A stretch of 64,000 bases of DNA from Moraxellaceae bacterium UBA2477 (GTDB taxonomy: Bacteria; Pseudomonadota; Gammaproteobacteria; Pseudomonadales; Moraxellaceae): NCBI GenBank assembly GCA_002342025.1, contig DDPD01000071.1, forward strand, positions 1-64,000, written 5' to 3'. A model generated the notes under the pieces. It was not told the origin of the DNA and did no database searches. It worked only from the letters and a program-made list of their open reading frames with translations. Positions 29,136 through 39,771 of the stretch are shown here, one piece after another. Position 1 is the stretch's first letter, and each line of letters opens with the position of its first letter. A program made the translations under genes and the position numbers.

Positions 29136-30172
29136 AGCTTTCCTCATCGTGGTCTCCGCTGACCCAAAGACGATGGGCGCAGTTCCGTGCTAACCGCCGA
29201 GCCTGGTGGTCGCTAATCAGCCTAATCGTGATTTTTATCGCCACCTTAGGGGCCGAGCTCGTCGCCAATGACAAACCCATTTTGGTTCGATACCAGAGTG
29301 AGTGGATTATTCCGCTGCTGGAGGATGTTCCCGAAAGTCATTTTGGCGGGGAATTTGAAACCACCACGGTGTATCGTGATCCTGCCGTGCAAGCACTCAT
29401 TAATGAACAAGGCTGGATGCTCTGGCCCATGATTCGTTTCAACGCCGACACCATCCACTTTGAACGCGCAGAACCTACACCCTCCGCACCGTCCTCGCAA
29501 AACTGGTTAGGCACAGACGATCAAGGTCGGGACGTGTTAGCACGGCTTATTTACGGCATCCGTATTTCGCTCTGTTTTGCCGGCCTGCTCACGCTGGCAA
29601 CAGTCATTTTAGGGGTAGGCACTGGCGCGATTCAGGGCTATTGGGGTGGCTGGGTAGACCTTTTCGGCCAGCGCATTATTGAAATTTGGTCCGGCCTGCC
29701 CGTGCTTTTCATGCTGATCATTTTATCCAGCGTGGTTGTGCCCAATTTTTGGTGGCTGCTCGGTCTCCTAGCCCTGTTTAGTTGGACCGACTTAAGCGGT
29801 CTGGTGCGTGCTGAGTTTCTCCGTACACGACAGCTAGACTATGTACGAGCCGCCCGCACACTCGGGGTTAAACCGTGGCTCTTAGTCTGGCGTCATGTCT
29901 TACCGAATGCGCTTGTCACGACGCTCACCCTGTTGCCTTTTATTTTTACGGGCGCCATCGGGTTACTGACTTCGTTGGACTTCCTAGGCTTTGGTTTACC
30001 GCCCGGCTCAGCTTCCCTAGGCGAGCTCATTGCGCAAGGTAAAAACAACCTGCAGTCGCCGTGGCTGGGCTTAACGGCCTTCTTTTCACTCGCGGTACTC
30101 ATGACCCTATTGGTCTTTATCGGGGAAGGTCTTCGTGATGCCTTTGACCCACGACAGGTCGCGTTGAAATGA
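29132..30172 (+). CDS. yejE: Peptide ABC transporter permease (YejE-like)
   Basis: A 346-residue DppC/OppC-type permease. The N-terminal SPLTQRRWAQFRANRRAWWS precedes the first helix. A periplasmic insert follows (residues about 50-135, including YQSEWIIPLLEDVPESHFGG), characteristic of YejE. Then come the core helices and the EAA loop DYVRAARTLGVKPWLLVWRH. Pairs with the YejB-like subunit. Start and end overlap neighbours by 4 bases each. Confidence 0.95.
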   Translation: MKLSSSWSPLTQRRWAQFRANRRAWWSLISLIVIFIATLGAELVANDKPILVRYQSEWIIPLLEDVPESHFGGEFETTTVYRDPAVQALINEQGWMLWPMIRFNADTIHFERAEPTPSAPSSQNWLGTDDQGRDVLARLIYGIRISLCFAGLLTLATVILGVGTGAIQGYWGGWVDLFGQRIIEIWSGLPVLFMLIILSSVVVPNFWWLLGLLALFSWTDLSGLVRAEFLRTRQLDYVRAARTLGVKPWLLVWRHVLPNALVTTLTLLPFIFTGAIGLLTSLDFLGFGLPPGSASLGELIAQGKNNLQSPWLGLTAFFSLAVLMTLLVFIGEGLRDAFDPRQVALK

Positions 30173-31779
30173 CCTCTTCGCTTCTACGCATTCAACAGCT
30201 CTCGATTACCAGCTCAGCGTCTGAGAAGTTGGTGCAAAAAGTGTCCTTAGATCTCAACGCAGGCGAGTGGTTGGCGCTAGTTGGTGAGTCAGGCTCGGGC
30301 AAAACACTCACTGGTTTAGCCTGCTTACGCTTACTGCCGGCTGGCCTCAAAAGTGAGGGTACGATTCACTGGCAGGGCCAAGACTTAGCTAGCCTTTCGT
30401 CTGAGCGCTTACGTCAGTTACGCGGTGGCGATATTGGCATGGTCTACCAAGAGCCCTTGACCGCACTAAACCCTTTGCATCGCATCGGCAAGCAGCTCAT
30501 TGAGGCCATCACGCTACATCAATCCATCAGCCCTGCCCAAGCGACACAGCGGGCGTTAAACCTGCTGGCCGAAGTAGGCATTGATGATGCCGCTCGACGC
30601 CTGGAAGCCTGGCCGCATGAGCTCTCCGGCGGCCAACGGCAGCGCGTAGTCATTGCCATGGCCTTAGCTAACTCGCCCAAGCTTTTGATTGCAGATGAGC
30701 CCACCACGGCTTTGGATGCGCTGCTTCAGAACCAGATACTGGACTTGTTAAAGTCGCTACAAAAACGCCGTGGGCTTGCCATTCTTCACATTAGTCATGA
30801 CTTGCCACAGGTTCAACGTTACGCCGATCGCGTCATGGTTATGCAAGCGGGCGAAGTGATTGAGGCCGATATAACCGAGCACGTGTTTCAGCAGCCCAAA
30901 CACGACTACACCCGCGTCTTGCTGCAACCGTTTGCGAACAGCCAACCCTGCCCACGCCCCAAAGATGCCAAGGTGACGCTGAGCGTGAGCCAACTCAATG
31001 TGCGCTATGCCCTTGAAAAAACATGGTGGGGTGCGGTGTCTCATTGGCGTGAAGCCGTCTGCTCATTAGGGCTTACCTTGGCTCAAGGCGAATCGGTGGG
31101 CATTGTGGGCGAGTCTGGCTCCGGTAAATCCAGCTTTGCGGCGGCCATTCTCAGACTTACTCCTGCCACTGGGCGCGTGGTGCTCTTGGGTCAGGATTGG
31201 CTGAAGCTGTCAGGCGAGTCGCTTCGACGGGGACGTGCTGAATTGCAGCTGGTGTTTCAAGACCCCTATGGCAGTCTTAACCCCAGACTGACCGTAGCCG
31301 CCCTGATCAGCGAAGGGTTACGCGCACATCAGGCCTTAACGGAAGCGGCATTGGATGCTGCTGTCTGTAAGGCACTGACAGCGGTTAGACTCGACCCCCA
31401 GTGTCGTCAACGTTACCCACATGAATTCTCTGGCGGACAGCGCCAACGCATCGCGCTAGCACGTGCGCTGATTTTGGACCCTGCGGTCTTAGTGCTCGAT
31501 GAACCTACCTCGGCCTTAGACCGCCATACCCAAGGCGAAATTCTTAGCCTACTCCGTGATATCCAGCGAGAGCGTGGCATTAGCTATTTGTTCATTAGCC
31601 ATGATTTGCGCGTAGTTCAAGCGCTTTGCCACCGCGTCTTAGTGATGCAGGCGGGCAAAGTCGTCGAGTCAGGTGATTGCCAGCGAATTTTCCAAACGCC
31701 ACAACACCCCTATACCAAGGCGTTGGTTTCTGCGATGAGCCTGACTCTTTCGCCGCCACCGCTGCCCGTGCAGACCTAA
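30169..31779 (+). CDS. yejF: Peptide ABC transporter ATPase, fused two-domain (YejF-like)
   Basis: A 536-residue protein with two complete ABC ATPase domains. The first has Walker A GESGSGKT (about residue 41), signature LSGGQRQR and Walker [13 protein letters not shown]. The second has [10 protein letters not shown] (about 320), [15 protein letters not shown] and [11 protein letters not shown]. It powers import by the YejA/B/E subunits on the cytoplasmic face of the inner membrane. The overlapping gene order yejA-B-E-F matches E. coli. Confidence 0.96.
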   Translation: MTSSLLRIQQLSITSSASEKLVQKVSLDLNAGEWLALVGESGSGKTLTGLACLRLLPAGLKSEGTIHWQGQDLASLSSERLRQLRGGDIGMVYQEPLTALNPLHRIGKQLIEAITLHQSISPAQATQRALNLLAEVGIDDAARRLEAWPHELSGGQRQRVVIAMALANSPKLLIADEPTTALDALLQNQILDLLKSLQKRRGLAILHISHDLPQVQRYADRVMVMQAGEVIEADITEHVFQQPKHDYTRVLLQPFANSQPCPRPKDAKVTLSVSQLNVRYALEKTWWGAVSHWREAVCSLGLTLAQGESVGIVGESGSGKSSFAAAILRLTPATGRVVLLGQDWLKLSGESLRRGRAELQLVFQDPYGSLNPRLTVAALISEGLRAHQALTEAALDAAVCKALTAVRLDPQCRQRYPHEFSGGQRQRIALARALILDPAVLVLDEPTSALDRHTQGEILSLLRDIQRERGISYLFISHDLRVVQALCHRVLVMQAGKVVESGDCQRIFQTPQHPYTKALVSAMSLTLSPPPLPVQT

Positions 31780-31838
31780 ATGCCACTATACTTTTTGCCA
31801 CCGTTAAACGACTCAAATTCACCGAACAGGAGCCTGAT

Positions 31839-32630
31839 ATGGGCATGATGACCGGCAAGCGCGTTCTCATTGTGGGCGTCGCCAGCAAACTCTCAATTGC
31901 TTATGGCATTGCTGAGGCGATGCATCGTGAGGGTGCCGAACTCGCCTTTACTTATCAAAATGACAAGCTGAAAGGCCGCGTTGAAGGCTTTGCAGCGACC
32001 TTTGGCTCAACATTGACGTTTCCTTGCGATGTTGCCTCAGATGATGAAATTAGCAGTGTCTTTAGCGCCCTAGCTGCACATTGGGATGGCCTCGATGTTC
32101 TCGTTCACTCGGTAGGTTACGCGCCAGGCCATGAGCTAGAAGGCAATTATGTGGACATCACCACGCGTGAAGGCTTCCGCATTGCGCATGACATTAGCTC
32201 ATTTAGCTTTAGTGCCTTAGCACAAGCCGCTAAGCCGATGATGTTTGGACGCAGTGGCAGCTTGCTAACGCTCACCTATCAGGGCTCTGAGCGCGTCGTG
32301 CCTAACTACAATGTCATGGGTTTAGCTAAGGCCTCCTTGGAAGCCAATGTGCGCTACCTCGGTGCCAGCTTGGGTCCAGAGGGAATTCGCGTGAATGCCA
32401 TCTCGGCAGGTCCGATTCGCACGCTGGCAGCCAGTGGCATTAAAGACTTCCGTAAAATGTTGTCCTATAACGAAGCCGCTACTCCGCTGCGTCGAAATGT
32501 CACCATCGAGGAAGTCGGCAATGCCGCAGCCTTCCTGTGCTCAGACTTAGCGTCTGGCATTAGCGGCGAAATTTTATACGTGGATGGTGGTTTCAATACC
32601 GTTGCAATGCCTGCACTAGACTCTGTCTAA
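31839..32630 (+). CDS. fabI: Enoyl-[acyl-carrier-protein] reductase (NADH)
   Basis: A 263-residue short-chain reductase catalysing the last step of each fatty-acid elongation cycle; it is the target of triclosan. The N-terminus [20 protein letters not shown] binds NADH. The catalytic Tyr and Lys are in [15 protein letters not shown], with the upstream tyrosine in LTYQGSER. The ATG at 31839 has AGGAG 6 bases upstream and matches the family N-terminus; the frame is open 54 codons further but runs into yejF. Separately transcribed or read through from yejF; a terminator follows. Confidence 0.96.
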   Translation: MGMMTGKRVLIVGVASKLSIAYGIAEAMHREGAELAFTYQNDKLKGRVEGFAATFGSTLTFPCDVASDDEISSVFSALAAHWDGLDVLVHSVGYAPGHELEGNYVDITTREGFRIAHDISSFSFSALAQAAKPMMFGRSGSLLTLTYQGSERVVPNYNVMGLAKASLEANVRYLGASLGPEGIRVNAISAGPIRTLAASGIKDFRKMLSYNEAATPLRRNVTIEEVGNAAAFLCSDLASGISGEILYVDGGFNTVAMPALDSV

Positions 32631-32649
32631 GCGTCTTGTTTTAGGCATT

Positions 32650-32687
32650 AAAAAGCCGCGCTACTCGAAAGAGTCGCGCGGCTTTTT
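32650..32687. terminator. Bidirectional terminator between fabI and ppiD
   Basis: Arms aaaaagccgcgctactc and gagtcgcgcggcttttt carry one mismatch around a GAAA tetraloop. U-runs are available in both directions, as expected between convergent genes. Confidence 0.93.
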
Positions 32688-32707
32688 AATGAGCCAAATT
32701 CAAGGGT

Positions 32708-34606
32708 TTACTCCGCTGAATTGACCTCTCTCAAGGTAACTTTGGCCTCTGCTTTTAGCAGACCCAAAATATCTTGAAGCTCCTGTTGACCGCGATTCTC
32801 ACCCAACATGGTTTGAGTGGCAGAACGTTGTGTACCCGACAGTGCGACGCCCGGCTTGATGGCGTTAACTGCAATCACCGCTACAGCATCACCCAACTCA
32901 GCAACCCCAGTACTTGATGCTGCGTCCTTCGGCGGAGCGATTCGGAATACCTCTCGCAGTAATAGCGGGTTCAGCGCTGTGTCACGACGAGTCACACCCG
33001 TCTGCACTAGTGCGTTCAACCCGGCCTTGCTTGCAGCTGCTGCAAAACCAAGGGTTTGACTATCACGAGCGACAACTTCAGCCGCCTGCTTAGCCAGCGC
33101 CAGTGCTTGTTGAATTTGCAGTTTGGCACGGATAACCGAAGACACTTCCGCCAATGGCAACTTGCGTGATGGCTGATGCGAAGCCAGGCTCAACCACAGT
33201 GTGGTGCCATCTTTAAGCGTGATCGCGCTGGTGTTTTTTCGTTCTTTGATCAAGTCGTCGCTAAAGGCGGCATCCAGTACTTTACGCTCACTGAAAACAC
33301 CTGCGGCACCCTGACGATCAAAGACCGGCGAGGTTTGAACCTGAAGATTGAAAGCCTTTGCTGGCCCTTGTAAATCAGACGACTCATACACTGCGGCATC
33401 CAGCTTTTCAACGGCCTGTGCGAACAACTCATCAGCTTGGGTGGCGCGAACCTCTTGTTCCAGTTCTGCTTGAAGCTGAGCAAAGCTTGGAATAGTGGGT
33501 TGCTTAACAGCAAGCAGCTTAATGAGGTGGTAGCCAAAGGGGGTTTTAACCACTTCAGACACATCCCCGACTTGCTTCAGGCTAAAAAGCGCTTTGTCGA
33601 ACTCAGGCACAAACTGACCACGAGCTGTCAAACCCAAATCGCCACCATTGGCCGCCGAGCCTGGATCTTTAGAGTTCGTCTTTGCTAATTCAGCAAAATC
33701 TGCACCCGCTGCTAATTCCTTAGCCAGCGCGTTCGCTTTAGCCTTGGCATCTGCATCTTTCACTTTGTCATCGACAGCGATCAAGATATGCGCGGCCTGA
33801 CGCTCTTCCGTGCTAGCCAAGGCTTTCACTCGCTCTTCGTAGCGAGCTTTAACAGCTTCTGGGTCACTCTTAGTCTGACCAGCAAAAGCGCCACGGGTCA
33901 GCGCCAGATAGTGCACACTGACCACTTCTGGGCGACTGAAAAGACTTTGCTCTTTATCATAGAACGCCTTGATCTGAGCATCTGTGACGCTCACGTTCGC
34001 CACAAAGTGATTTGCCGGGATGATGGCGTAACTAATGTCACGCTGCTGGCTGTCCAACGCACTCAACTGATCTAATTCAGCCGGCGTGACAAACGCACTC
34101 ATTAGCAAGCCAGACACGCGTTGTGAGGTCAGAATCTCTTCGCGGGCACGCTCAGGGAATGTTGCCGGCGTCTCGCCAATTTGGCTCAAGACTAAGGCAT
34201 AGCGAGAGGGCGAAAACTTGCCCGCCTCTTGGAATGTCGGTGTGCTCTGAATCAAGGTTTGAATCGTGGCATCAGAAACCTTGTAACCGGCATCGTGTGC
34301 TGATGTCAGCAACAGCTGGCGTTGTATCAGGCTGTTTAAGACACGCTCACGCAACTGCTTCTGTTCCTCATCTGTAAGAACGCTCTCGGCGCCCATACGT
34401 GCCAACACTTGCTGCTTCTGGTTTTCAAACGCCTTATCCAAGAGCGCTTGAGAGATCTCGTGCCCATCGACTTCCGCAACGATCACTTCAGAATTGCCAC
34501 CGAAATAGGACTCGACGCCGACCAACACTAAAGGAAGTGCCAAAAGGCCGAGCATGACCTTCCCTAACCAACCACGAACCACTTCACGAAACGCTTGCAT
34601 GAGCAA
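32708..34606 (-). CDS. ppiD: Periplasmic folding chaperone PpiD
   Basis: A 632-residue SurA/parvulin-type protein anchored in the inner membrane by one N-terminal helix (VMLGLLALPLVLVGVESYFG). It has a SurA_N-like chaperone region (residues about 35-230), a parvulin domain (AAHILIAVDDKVKDAD through GDVSEVVKTPFGYHLIKLL) and a C-terminal chaperone-like domain. It assists newly exported proteins at the SecYEG exit. Length matches E. coli PpiD (623), and the position downstream of hupB and lon is the conserved one. It ends at the fabI terminator. Confidence 0.95.
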   Translation of the reverse strand: MLMQAFREVVRGWLGKVMLGLLALPLVLVGVESYFGGNSEVIVAEVDGHEISQALLDKAFENQKQQVLARMGAESVLTDEEQKQLRERVLNSLIQRQLLLTSAHDAGYKVSDATIQTLIQSTPTFQEAGKFSPSRYALVLSQIGETPATFPERAREEILTSQRVSGLLMSAFVTPAELDQLSALDSQQRDISYAIIPANHFVANVSVTDAQIKAFYDKEQSLFSRPEVVSVHYLALTRGAFAGQTKSDPEAVKARYEERVKALASTEERQAAHILIAVDDKVKDADAKAKANALAKELAAGADFAELAKTNSKDPGSAANGGDLGLTARGQFVPEFDKALFSLKQVGDVSEVVKTPFGYHLIKLLAVKQPTIPSFAQLQAELEQEVRATQADELFAQAVEKLDAAVYESSDLQGPAKAFNLQVQTSPVFDRQGAAGVFSERKVLDAAFSDDLIKERKNTSAITLKDGTTLWLSLASHQPSRKLPLAEVSSVIRAKLQIQQALALAKQAAEVVARDSQTLGFAAAASKAGLNALVQTGVTRRDTALNPLLLREVFRIAPPKDAASSTGVAELGDAVAVIAVNAIKPGVALSGTQRSATQTMLGENRGQQELQDILGLLKAEAKVTLREVNSAE

Positions 34607-34644
34607 CCTACGCGCTAAATAGATGCGTCATTACGACGCTAGAA

Positions 34645-34672
34645 AAAAGCGCGCCAGAATGGGCGCGCTTTT
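34645..34672 (-). terminator. Intrinsic terminator after hupB
   Basis: On the minus strand arms aaaagcgcgcc and ggcgcgctttt pair around a six-base loop and are followed by a run of Ts, 29 bases after the hupB stop. It separates hupB from ppiD. Confidence 0.88.
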
Positions 34673-34700
34673 CGGGTACTACTTTAACCGCAAAACATCC

Positions 34701-34976
34701 TTAGACGTTTACGGCGTCCTTCAGACCTTTACCGGCCTTGAAGGACGGAGTCTTGGAAGCGGCGATTTTGATTTCTTTACCCGTTTGTGGGTTACGGCCT
34801 GTACGAGCAGCACGTTCTTTCACAGCAAAAGTACCAAAGCCAACCAGAGTAACGGCATCGCCACCCTTCAAAGCGGCTGTAATGGCAGCAACAGTAGCAT
34901 CAAGTGCACGACCGGCATCCGCTTTGGTCATGTCAGCTTTTTCAGCAATGGCGTCAATTAATTCAGACTTATTCAC
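34701..34976 (-). CDS. hupB: DNA-binding protein HU-beta
   Basis: A 91-residue nucleoid protein. It matches HU-beta closely: [20 protein letters not shown] at the start, [20 protein letters not shown] forming the DNA-binding arm, and [12 protein letters not shown] at the end. The GTG at 34976 is chosen because the family begins MNKSEL and an AGGGGA binding site lies 6 bases upstream; the ATG eight codons earlier has no good site and adds residues absent from the family. It follows lon in the conserved order and has its own promoter. Confidence 0.96.
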   Translation of the reverse strand: MNKSELIDAIAEKADMTKADAGRALDATVAAITAALKGGDAVTLVGFGTFAVKERAARTGRNPQTGKEIKIAASKTPSFKAGKGLKDAVNV

Positions 34977-35054
34977 AGGCGTCCCCTTTTCGATAGACAT
35001 TTTGATTATTGGAGTAGTTCATCTGCTGGCAACAGGGCCACGCAAGTGAGTTGT

Positions 35055-35083
35055 TTTATAAAACGCAGGGGCTAAGGAATCAA
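35055..35083 (-). promoter_or_regulatory. hupB promoter, sigma-70 type
   Basis: On the minus strand TTGATT (35078-35083) and TATAAA (35055-35060) are separated by exactly 17 bases and lie about 80 bases upstream of the hupB GTG. This gives hupB its own transcript in the lon-hupB gap. Confidence 0.6.
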
Positions 35084-35134
35084 GCACAACTCCATTAAAA
35101 CCCCTGTTTTCAGCATAAAAAAACTTAAATCAGC

Positions 35135-37531
35135 TCAATGGTGACTAACGTTGGGCTGATCTCGTCTTTCGACACGTGCCAAACCTGCTTCATACGCTTC
35201 ATCACTTAACGGCTGCGGGGTCTGCGTGAGGGCAATGGCAAGCACTTCGTCGATCCATTTTACCGTACGGATCTCCAAGGCTGCTTTAACGGTGTCCGGA
35301 ATATCTTTTAGATCACGTGCATTTTCTTCGGGAATGATGACCGTGCGAACACCGCCGCGGTGTGCTGCCAAGAGTTTCTCTTTCAAACCACCGATTGGCA
35401 AGACCTGTCCACGCAGAGTAATTTCCCCGGTCATCGCCACATCTGCTCGCACTGGGATTCCAGTGAGCACAGAAGCCAGTACGGTGCACATTCCAATGCC
35501 TGCACTGGGGCCATCTTTTGGCGTAGCGCCTTCTGGCATATGGATATGGATATCACGCTTATCAAAAGTGTCTGGCGAAAGGCCCAGCGTACGCGAACGC
35601 GAGCGCACCACCGTCATAGCCGCACGAATAGACTCTTGCATGACATCGCCCAGCGAGCCCGTCATTAATTGACCACCCTTACCAGGCACAGAAATAGCTT
35701 CAATTGTGAGCAGCTCGCCACCCACTGAAGTCCAAGCCAAGCCTGTCACTTGACCGACTTGATCTTCCGCTTCGGCTTTACCGTAGTTGTGCTTGCGAAC
35801 ACCCAAATACGTTTCCAGCAACGAATCATCCACCACAATAGCGCCACGACGCGTGCCCATCACCGCCTCTTTCACGACTTTACGACAGACCTTGGCGATC
35901 TCGCGATCCAAGGCACGCACACCGGCCTCACGCGTGTAATAACGCACGATATCGCGGCAAGCGGATTCAGTGATGCTGATTTCCGTAGGCTTTAAGCCTG
36001 CTGCTTCAATTTGCTTAGGCACTAAGTACTGTTGCGCGATGGCAATTTTCTCGGCCTCGGTGTAGCCGGGTAAGCGTATGACTTCCATACGATCCAGCAA
36101 AGGCGCCGGAATATTCATGGAGTTCGCGGTACACAGGAACATTACTTCCGACAGATCGTAGTCGACTTCGAGATAGTGATCATTGAAGGCTTTATTCTGC
36201 TCAGGGTCCAAAACCTCCAACAAGGCTGACGACGGATCGCCTCGCATATCGGAAGACATCTTGTCGATTTCATCTAACAAAAACAGCGGATTACGCACGC
36301 CCACTTTAGACAACTTCTGGATCAGCTTGCCCGGCATGGAGCCGATATAGGTTCTGCGATGACCACGAATCTCGGCCTCATCACGCACGCCGCCCAGCGC
36401 CATACGCACGAACTCACGATTAGTCGCCTTCGCAATAGACTGCCCCAATGAAGTTTTACCCACACCGGGTGGGCCCACTAAACAAAGCACCGGGCCATTG
36501 AGCTTCTTAACGCGCGATTGCACGGCAAGGTATTCCAGAATGCGATCTTTGACTTCTTCTAGGCCAAAGTGATCCGCGTCGAGAATTTCGCGGGCTTTCT
36601 TCAAATCAATACGTACACGGCTGCGCTTCTTCCAGGGCACACCCAGCATCCAGTCGATATAGCTCCGGACCACCGTCGCCTCGGCAGACATGGGCGACAT
36701 CTGGCGTAGCTTCTTCAGCTCACTGTCGACTTTCTTGCGGGCATCCACAGGCATGCCGGCCGCTGCAATGCGCTGCTCCATTTCAGACAGCTCATCCTCA
36801 CCGCCCTCATTAAGATCGCCCAACTCTTTCTGAATCGCTTTGATTTGCTCGTTCAGGTAGTACTCACGCTGGCTTTTTTCCATCTGCTTCTTAACGCGGC
36901 CACGAATGCGCTTTTCGACCTTTAGAATGTCGATCTCCGACTCCATCAAGGCCATGAGGTGCTCAACACGCGTCTGTACCGGCAGAATGTCTAGGATGGC
37001 CTGCTTTTCTTCTAAACGCAGCGATAAATGGGCGGCAATGGTGTCTGCCAGTCGGCTGGGGTCATCAATGCCGGTGACAGACGTCAACACCTCGGCAGCG
37101 ACCTTCTTGGACAGCTTCACGTATTGATCAAATTGATTGAGCAGCGTTCGAGTCAGCACTTCCGCGTCTGCACGTGTCAGATCTTCACTCGGGATTTCAG
37201 ACAAGACCGCCACGAAGGCGCCATCCGTCTCGGTGAGATCGCTCAGCTCTGCGCGGCGCAAGCCCTCCACGAGCACTTTAACGGTACCATCGGGAAGCTT
37301 TAGGAGTTGTAATACCTGGGCAATAGTACCAATGGTGTAGAGCCCAGATTGACGGGGATCATCTTCGGCCGCATCACGCTGCGACACCAAAAAAATTTGC
37401 TTGTCGGCATTCATCGCCAAATCTAGCGCCTGAATTGAACGTTCACGCCCTACAAACAACGGAATGACCATGTGGGGATAGATCACCACATCACGCAATG
37501 GCAATAACGGTAACTTGAGGCCATCAGTCAT
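35135..37531 (-). CDS. lon: ATP-dependent protease Lon
   Basis: A 798-residue cytosolic AAA+ protease degrading misfolded and regulatory proteins. It has the N-terminal LON substrate domain ([20 protein letters not shown]), Walker [12 protein letters not shown], Walker [13 protein letters not shown], the catalytic Ser in [11 protein letters not shown] and the catalytic Lys in [13 protein letters not shown]. Length is near E. coli Lon (784). Upstream, on the minus strand, a heat-shock-type promoter is visible (37576-37604), and a terminator isolates it from clpX. Confidence 0.97.
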   Translation of the reverse strand: MTDGLKLPLLPLRDVVIYPHMVIPLFVGRERSIQALDLAMNADKQIFLVSQRDAAEDDPRQSGLYTIGTIAQVLQLLKLPDGTVKVLVEGLRRAELSDLTETDGAFVAVLSEIPSEDLTRADAEVLTRTLLNQFDQYVKLSKKVAAEVLTSVTGIDDPSRLADTIAAHLSLRLEEKQAILDILPVQTRVEHLMALMESEIDILKVEKRIRGRVKKQMEKSQREYYLNEQIKAIQKELGDLNEGGEDELSEMEQRIAAAGMPVDARKKVDSELKKLRQMSPMSAEATVVRSYIDWMLGVPWKKRSRVRIDLKKAREILDADHFGLEEVKDRILEYLAVQSRVKKLNGPVLCLVGPPGVGKTSLGQSIAKATNREFVRMALGGVRDEAEIRGHRRTYIGSMPGKLIQKLSKVGVRNPLFLLDEIDKMSSDMRGDPSSALLEVLDPEQNKAFNDHYLEVDYDLSEVMFLCTANSMNIPAPLLDRMEVIRLPGYTEAEKIAIAQQYLVPKQIEAAGLKPTEISITESACRDIVRYYTREAGVRALDREIAKVCRKVVKEAVMGTRRGAIVVDDSLLETYLGVRKHNYGKAEAEDQVGQVTGLAWTSVGGELLTIEAISVPGKGGQLMTGSLGDVMQESIRAAMTVVRSRSRTLGLSPDTFDKRDIHIHMPEGATPKDGPSAGIGMCTVLASVLTGIPVRADVAMTGEITLRGQVLPIGGLKEKLLAAHRGGVRTVIIPEENARDLKDIPDTVKAALEIRTVKWIDEVLAIALTQTPQPLSDEAYEAGLARVERRDQPNVSHH

Positions 37532-37575
37532 GACACAACACTCCCAATCTAACTGCGCAGATGCGCTTAACTCCT

Positions 37576-37604
37576 TTTTGGGGGAGACCGAGCCAGATTA
37601 CAAG
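37576..37604 (-). promoter_or_regulatory. Candidate sigma-32 promoter of lon
   Basis: On the minus strand CTTGTAA (37598-37604) differs from the sigma-32 -35 consensus CTTGAAA by one base. Fourteen bases later CCCCAAAA (37576-37583) resembles the CCCCATnT -10. It is 44 bases upstream of the lon ATG. Heat-shock control of lon is well established in E. coli, which fits. Confidence 0.65.
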
Positions 37605-37634
37605 GTGACCAATCGCTGGTTGAGCGAAAAGCCA

Positions 37635-37665
37635 ACAAAAAAGGGACCGATGGTCCCTTTTTTGT
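37635..37665. terminator. Terminator between clpX and lon
   Basis: A perfect 14-bp inverted repeat (acaaaaaagggacc and its complement) with a 3-base loop and A/T tracts on both sides lies just downstream of the clpX stop. It insulates lon from the clpPX transcript. Confidence 0.92.
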
Positions 37666-37686
37666 CACTCGAATCGAGTCTAAACA

Positions 37687-38979
37687 CTACTCTGGCATGA
37701 CACGAGCCGTCTCAATGTTGTCATAAACCAGCAAAGGCTCTGTTTCACCCAAGATCACTTTTTCATCTACCACGACGCGGCTAACACCTTCTAAGGAGGG
37801 AAGCTCGTACATGGTACCGAGCAAAACACCTTCCAAAATCGAGCGCAGGCCACGAGCCCCCGTTTTTCGCTCCAAAGCACGCTTAGCTATCGCACTCAGG
37901 GCCTCTGGGCGGAACTCCAGCGATGCACCTTCCATGTCAAATAGCTTGGCATACTGCTTGGTCAAGGCATTCTTCGGCTCAGTCAGGATTTGAATTAGCG
38001 CTGCTTCATTCAATTCCGTTAACGAAGCAATCACGGGCAGACGGCCCACGAACTCCGGAATCAAGCCGAACTTCACCAAATCATCCGGCTGCACCGTTTG
38101 GAACAGCTCTCCAACGCTTGGCGCCTTGCTGATGCTCTTCACCTGTGCGTTAAAGCCAATACCGCCGGGCTCTGCACGATGAGCAATGACCTTATCCAGC
38201 CCGGCAAAAGCACCGCCGACGATGAACAAAATGTTCGAGGTATCGACCTGCAGGAACTCTTGCTGAGGATGCTTGCGACCACCCTGCGGTGGCACACTGG
38301 CAACCGTGCCTTCAATGAGCTTTAGCAGCGCTTGCTGAACGCCCTCACCGCTGACATCACGCGTAATGGACGGGTTATCACTCTTGCGAGAAATCTTGTC
38401 GATTTCATCAATATAGACGATGCCAGTCTGCGCCTTCTCAACGTCGTAGTCGCACTTTTGCAGCAACTTCTGAATGATGTTCTCTACATCTTCACCGACA
38501 TAGCCGGCTTCCGTCAGCGTGGTCGCATCGGCAATGGTAAAGGGCACATTCAGCACGCGCGCCAAGGTCTCTGCCAATAAAGTCTTACCCGAGCCCGTCG
38601 GGCCAATGAGCAGGATATTGCTCTTCGACAACTCGACTTCAGCGCCGGCGCGGGCACCGACGGCACGCTTCATACCGGCACGCAGACGCTTGTAGTGGTT
38701 GTAAACCGCCACCGCGAGCACGCGCTTGGCTTGCTCCTGACCAATGACATAATCATCCAACGAGGCTTTCAGCTCACGCGGGGTTGGCAGGCGATCACTG
38801 GCCTTCTCGTCCGCTTTCTCCTGAACTTCTTCGCGAATAATGTCGTTGCAGAGATCAACGCACTCGTCGCAGACATACACCGACGGGCCCGCAATTAGCT
38901 TGCGAACTTCGTGTTGGCTTTTTCCGCAGAAGGAACAGAACAGCAGCTTGCTGTCCCCTCCTCGTTTCTCGTCGGTCAT
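37687..38979 (-). CDS. clpX: ATP-dependent unfoldase ClpX
   Basis: A 430-residue AAA+ chaperone that selects and unfolds substrates for ClpP. The N-terminal zinc-binding domain has CSFCGK and CDECVDLC. Walker A is [15 protein letters not shown], Walker B is [11 protein letters not shown], the pore loop is in GYVGED and the ClpP-docking IGF-type loop region is present. It lies 30 bases after clpP on the same strand, so the two are cotranscribed. Confidence 0.97.
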   Translation of the reverse strand: MTDEKRGGDSKLLFCSFCGKSQHEVRKLIAGPSVYVCDECVDLCNDIIREEVQEKADEKASDRLPTPRELKASLDDYVIGQEQAKRVLAVAVYNHYKRLRAGMKRAVGARAGAEVELSKSNILLIGPTGSGKTLLAETLARVLNVPFTIADATTLTEAGYVGEDVENIIQKLLQKCDYDVEKAQTGIVYIDEIDKISRKSDNPSITRDVSGEGVQQALLKLIEGTVASVPPQGGRKHPQQEFLQVDTSNILFIVGGAFAGLDKVIAHRAEPGGIGFNAQVKSISKAPSVGELFQTVQPDDLVKFGLIPEFVGRLPVIASLTELNEAALIQILTEPKNALTKQYAKLFDMEGASLEFRPEALSAIAKRALERKTGARGLRSILEGVLLGTMYELPSLEGVSRVVVDEKVILGETEPLLVYDNIETARVMPE

Positions 38980-39009
38980 GCTGATTCTCTCAAATACCTG
39001 TTATGTGGC

Positions 39010-39633
39010 TTATGGGCGCTTCGTTAACACTTGGTCGATCAGACCATAGCTCTGTGCTTCATCTGCGGCCATAAAGTTGTCGCGATCTGTGTCGCGCTCA
39101 ATGTTCTCAATCGGCTGACCGGTGTGGTCTGCAAGCAGTTGGTTCAACTGGCCTTTAATTTTTAAAATCTCTTTTGCGTGGATCGCAATATCCGAGGCCT
39201 GACCTTGGAAGCCGCCCAGCGGCTGATGAATCATGACGCGGGAGTGCGTAAGGGCGAAGCGCTTGCCCTTAGTGCCGGCAGACAACAAGAATGCGCCCAT
39301 GGATGCAGCCTGACCCACGCAAATCGTGGACACATCGGGCTTGATAAAGCGCATGGTGTCATAGATGGCCATGCCGGCCGTGACCGAGCCACCAGGCGAG
39401 TTAATGTAGAGATGAATGTCTTTATCGGGGTTGTCCGACTCCAGGAACAGCAGCTGAGCCACCACCAGATTCGCCATGTGGTCTTCGATAGGGCCGACAA
39501 TGAAAATCACACGTTCTTTCAACAGGCGCGAATAAATATCAAAGGCGCGCTCGCCGCGAGCAGACTGCTCTACCACCATAGGCACCAAGCCTAAATTACT
39601 CGGAGCCGTGTTCTGCGATAAATCGATTCTCAT
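39010..39633 (-). CDS. clpP: ATP-dependent Clp protease proteolytic subunit
   Basis: A 207-residue barrel-forming serine protease. The catalytic serine is in [11 protein letters not shown], the histidine in [10 protein letters not shown] and the aspartate in [11 protein letters not shown] short N-terminal propeptide (about 14 residues, as in E. coli) is expected to be self-cleaved. The ATG has AAGGTG upstream. It follows tig after a stem-loop. Confidence 0.97.
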   Translation of the reverse strand: MRIDLSQNTAPSNLGLVPMVVEQSARGERAFDIYSRLLKERVIFIVGPIEDHMANLVVAQLLFLESDNPDKDIHLYINSPGGSVTAGMAIYDTMRFIKPDVSTICVGQAASMGAFLLSAGTKGKRFALTHSRVMIHQPLGGFQGQASDIAIHAKEILKIKGQLNQLLADHTGQPIENIERDTDRDNFMAADEAQSYGLIDQVLTKRP

Positions 39634-39689
39634 GAATTACACCTTGTACAGATAAGGCTCACGCCGAAAGTGGAGTCTCATAAATGAAA

Positions 39690-39720
39690 ACTCCCAGTGT
39701 TGTTACCAACTACTGGGAGT
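39690..39720 (-). terminator. Stem-loop between tig and clpP
   Basis: Arms actcccagt and actgggagt (9 bp) lie around a 13-base loop, followed on the minus strand by TTTT. It could be a partial terminator allowing read-through from tig to clpP. Confidence 0.65.
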
Positions 39721-39771
39721 GTCGTGTCTGCAGTAGCCCGAGGTCAAGACCACGAGCGTATGCTTAACGCA

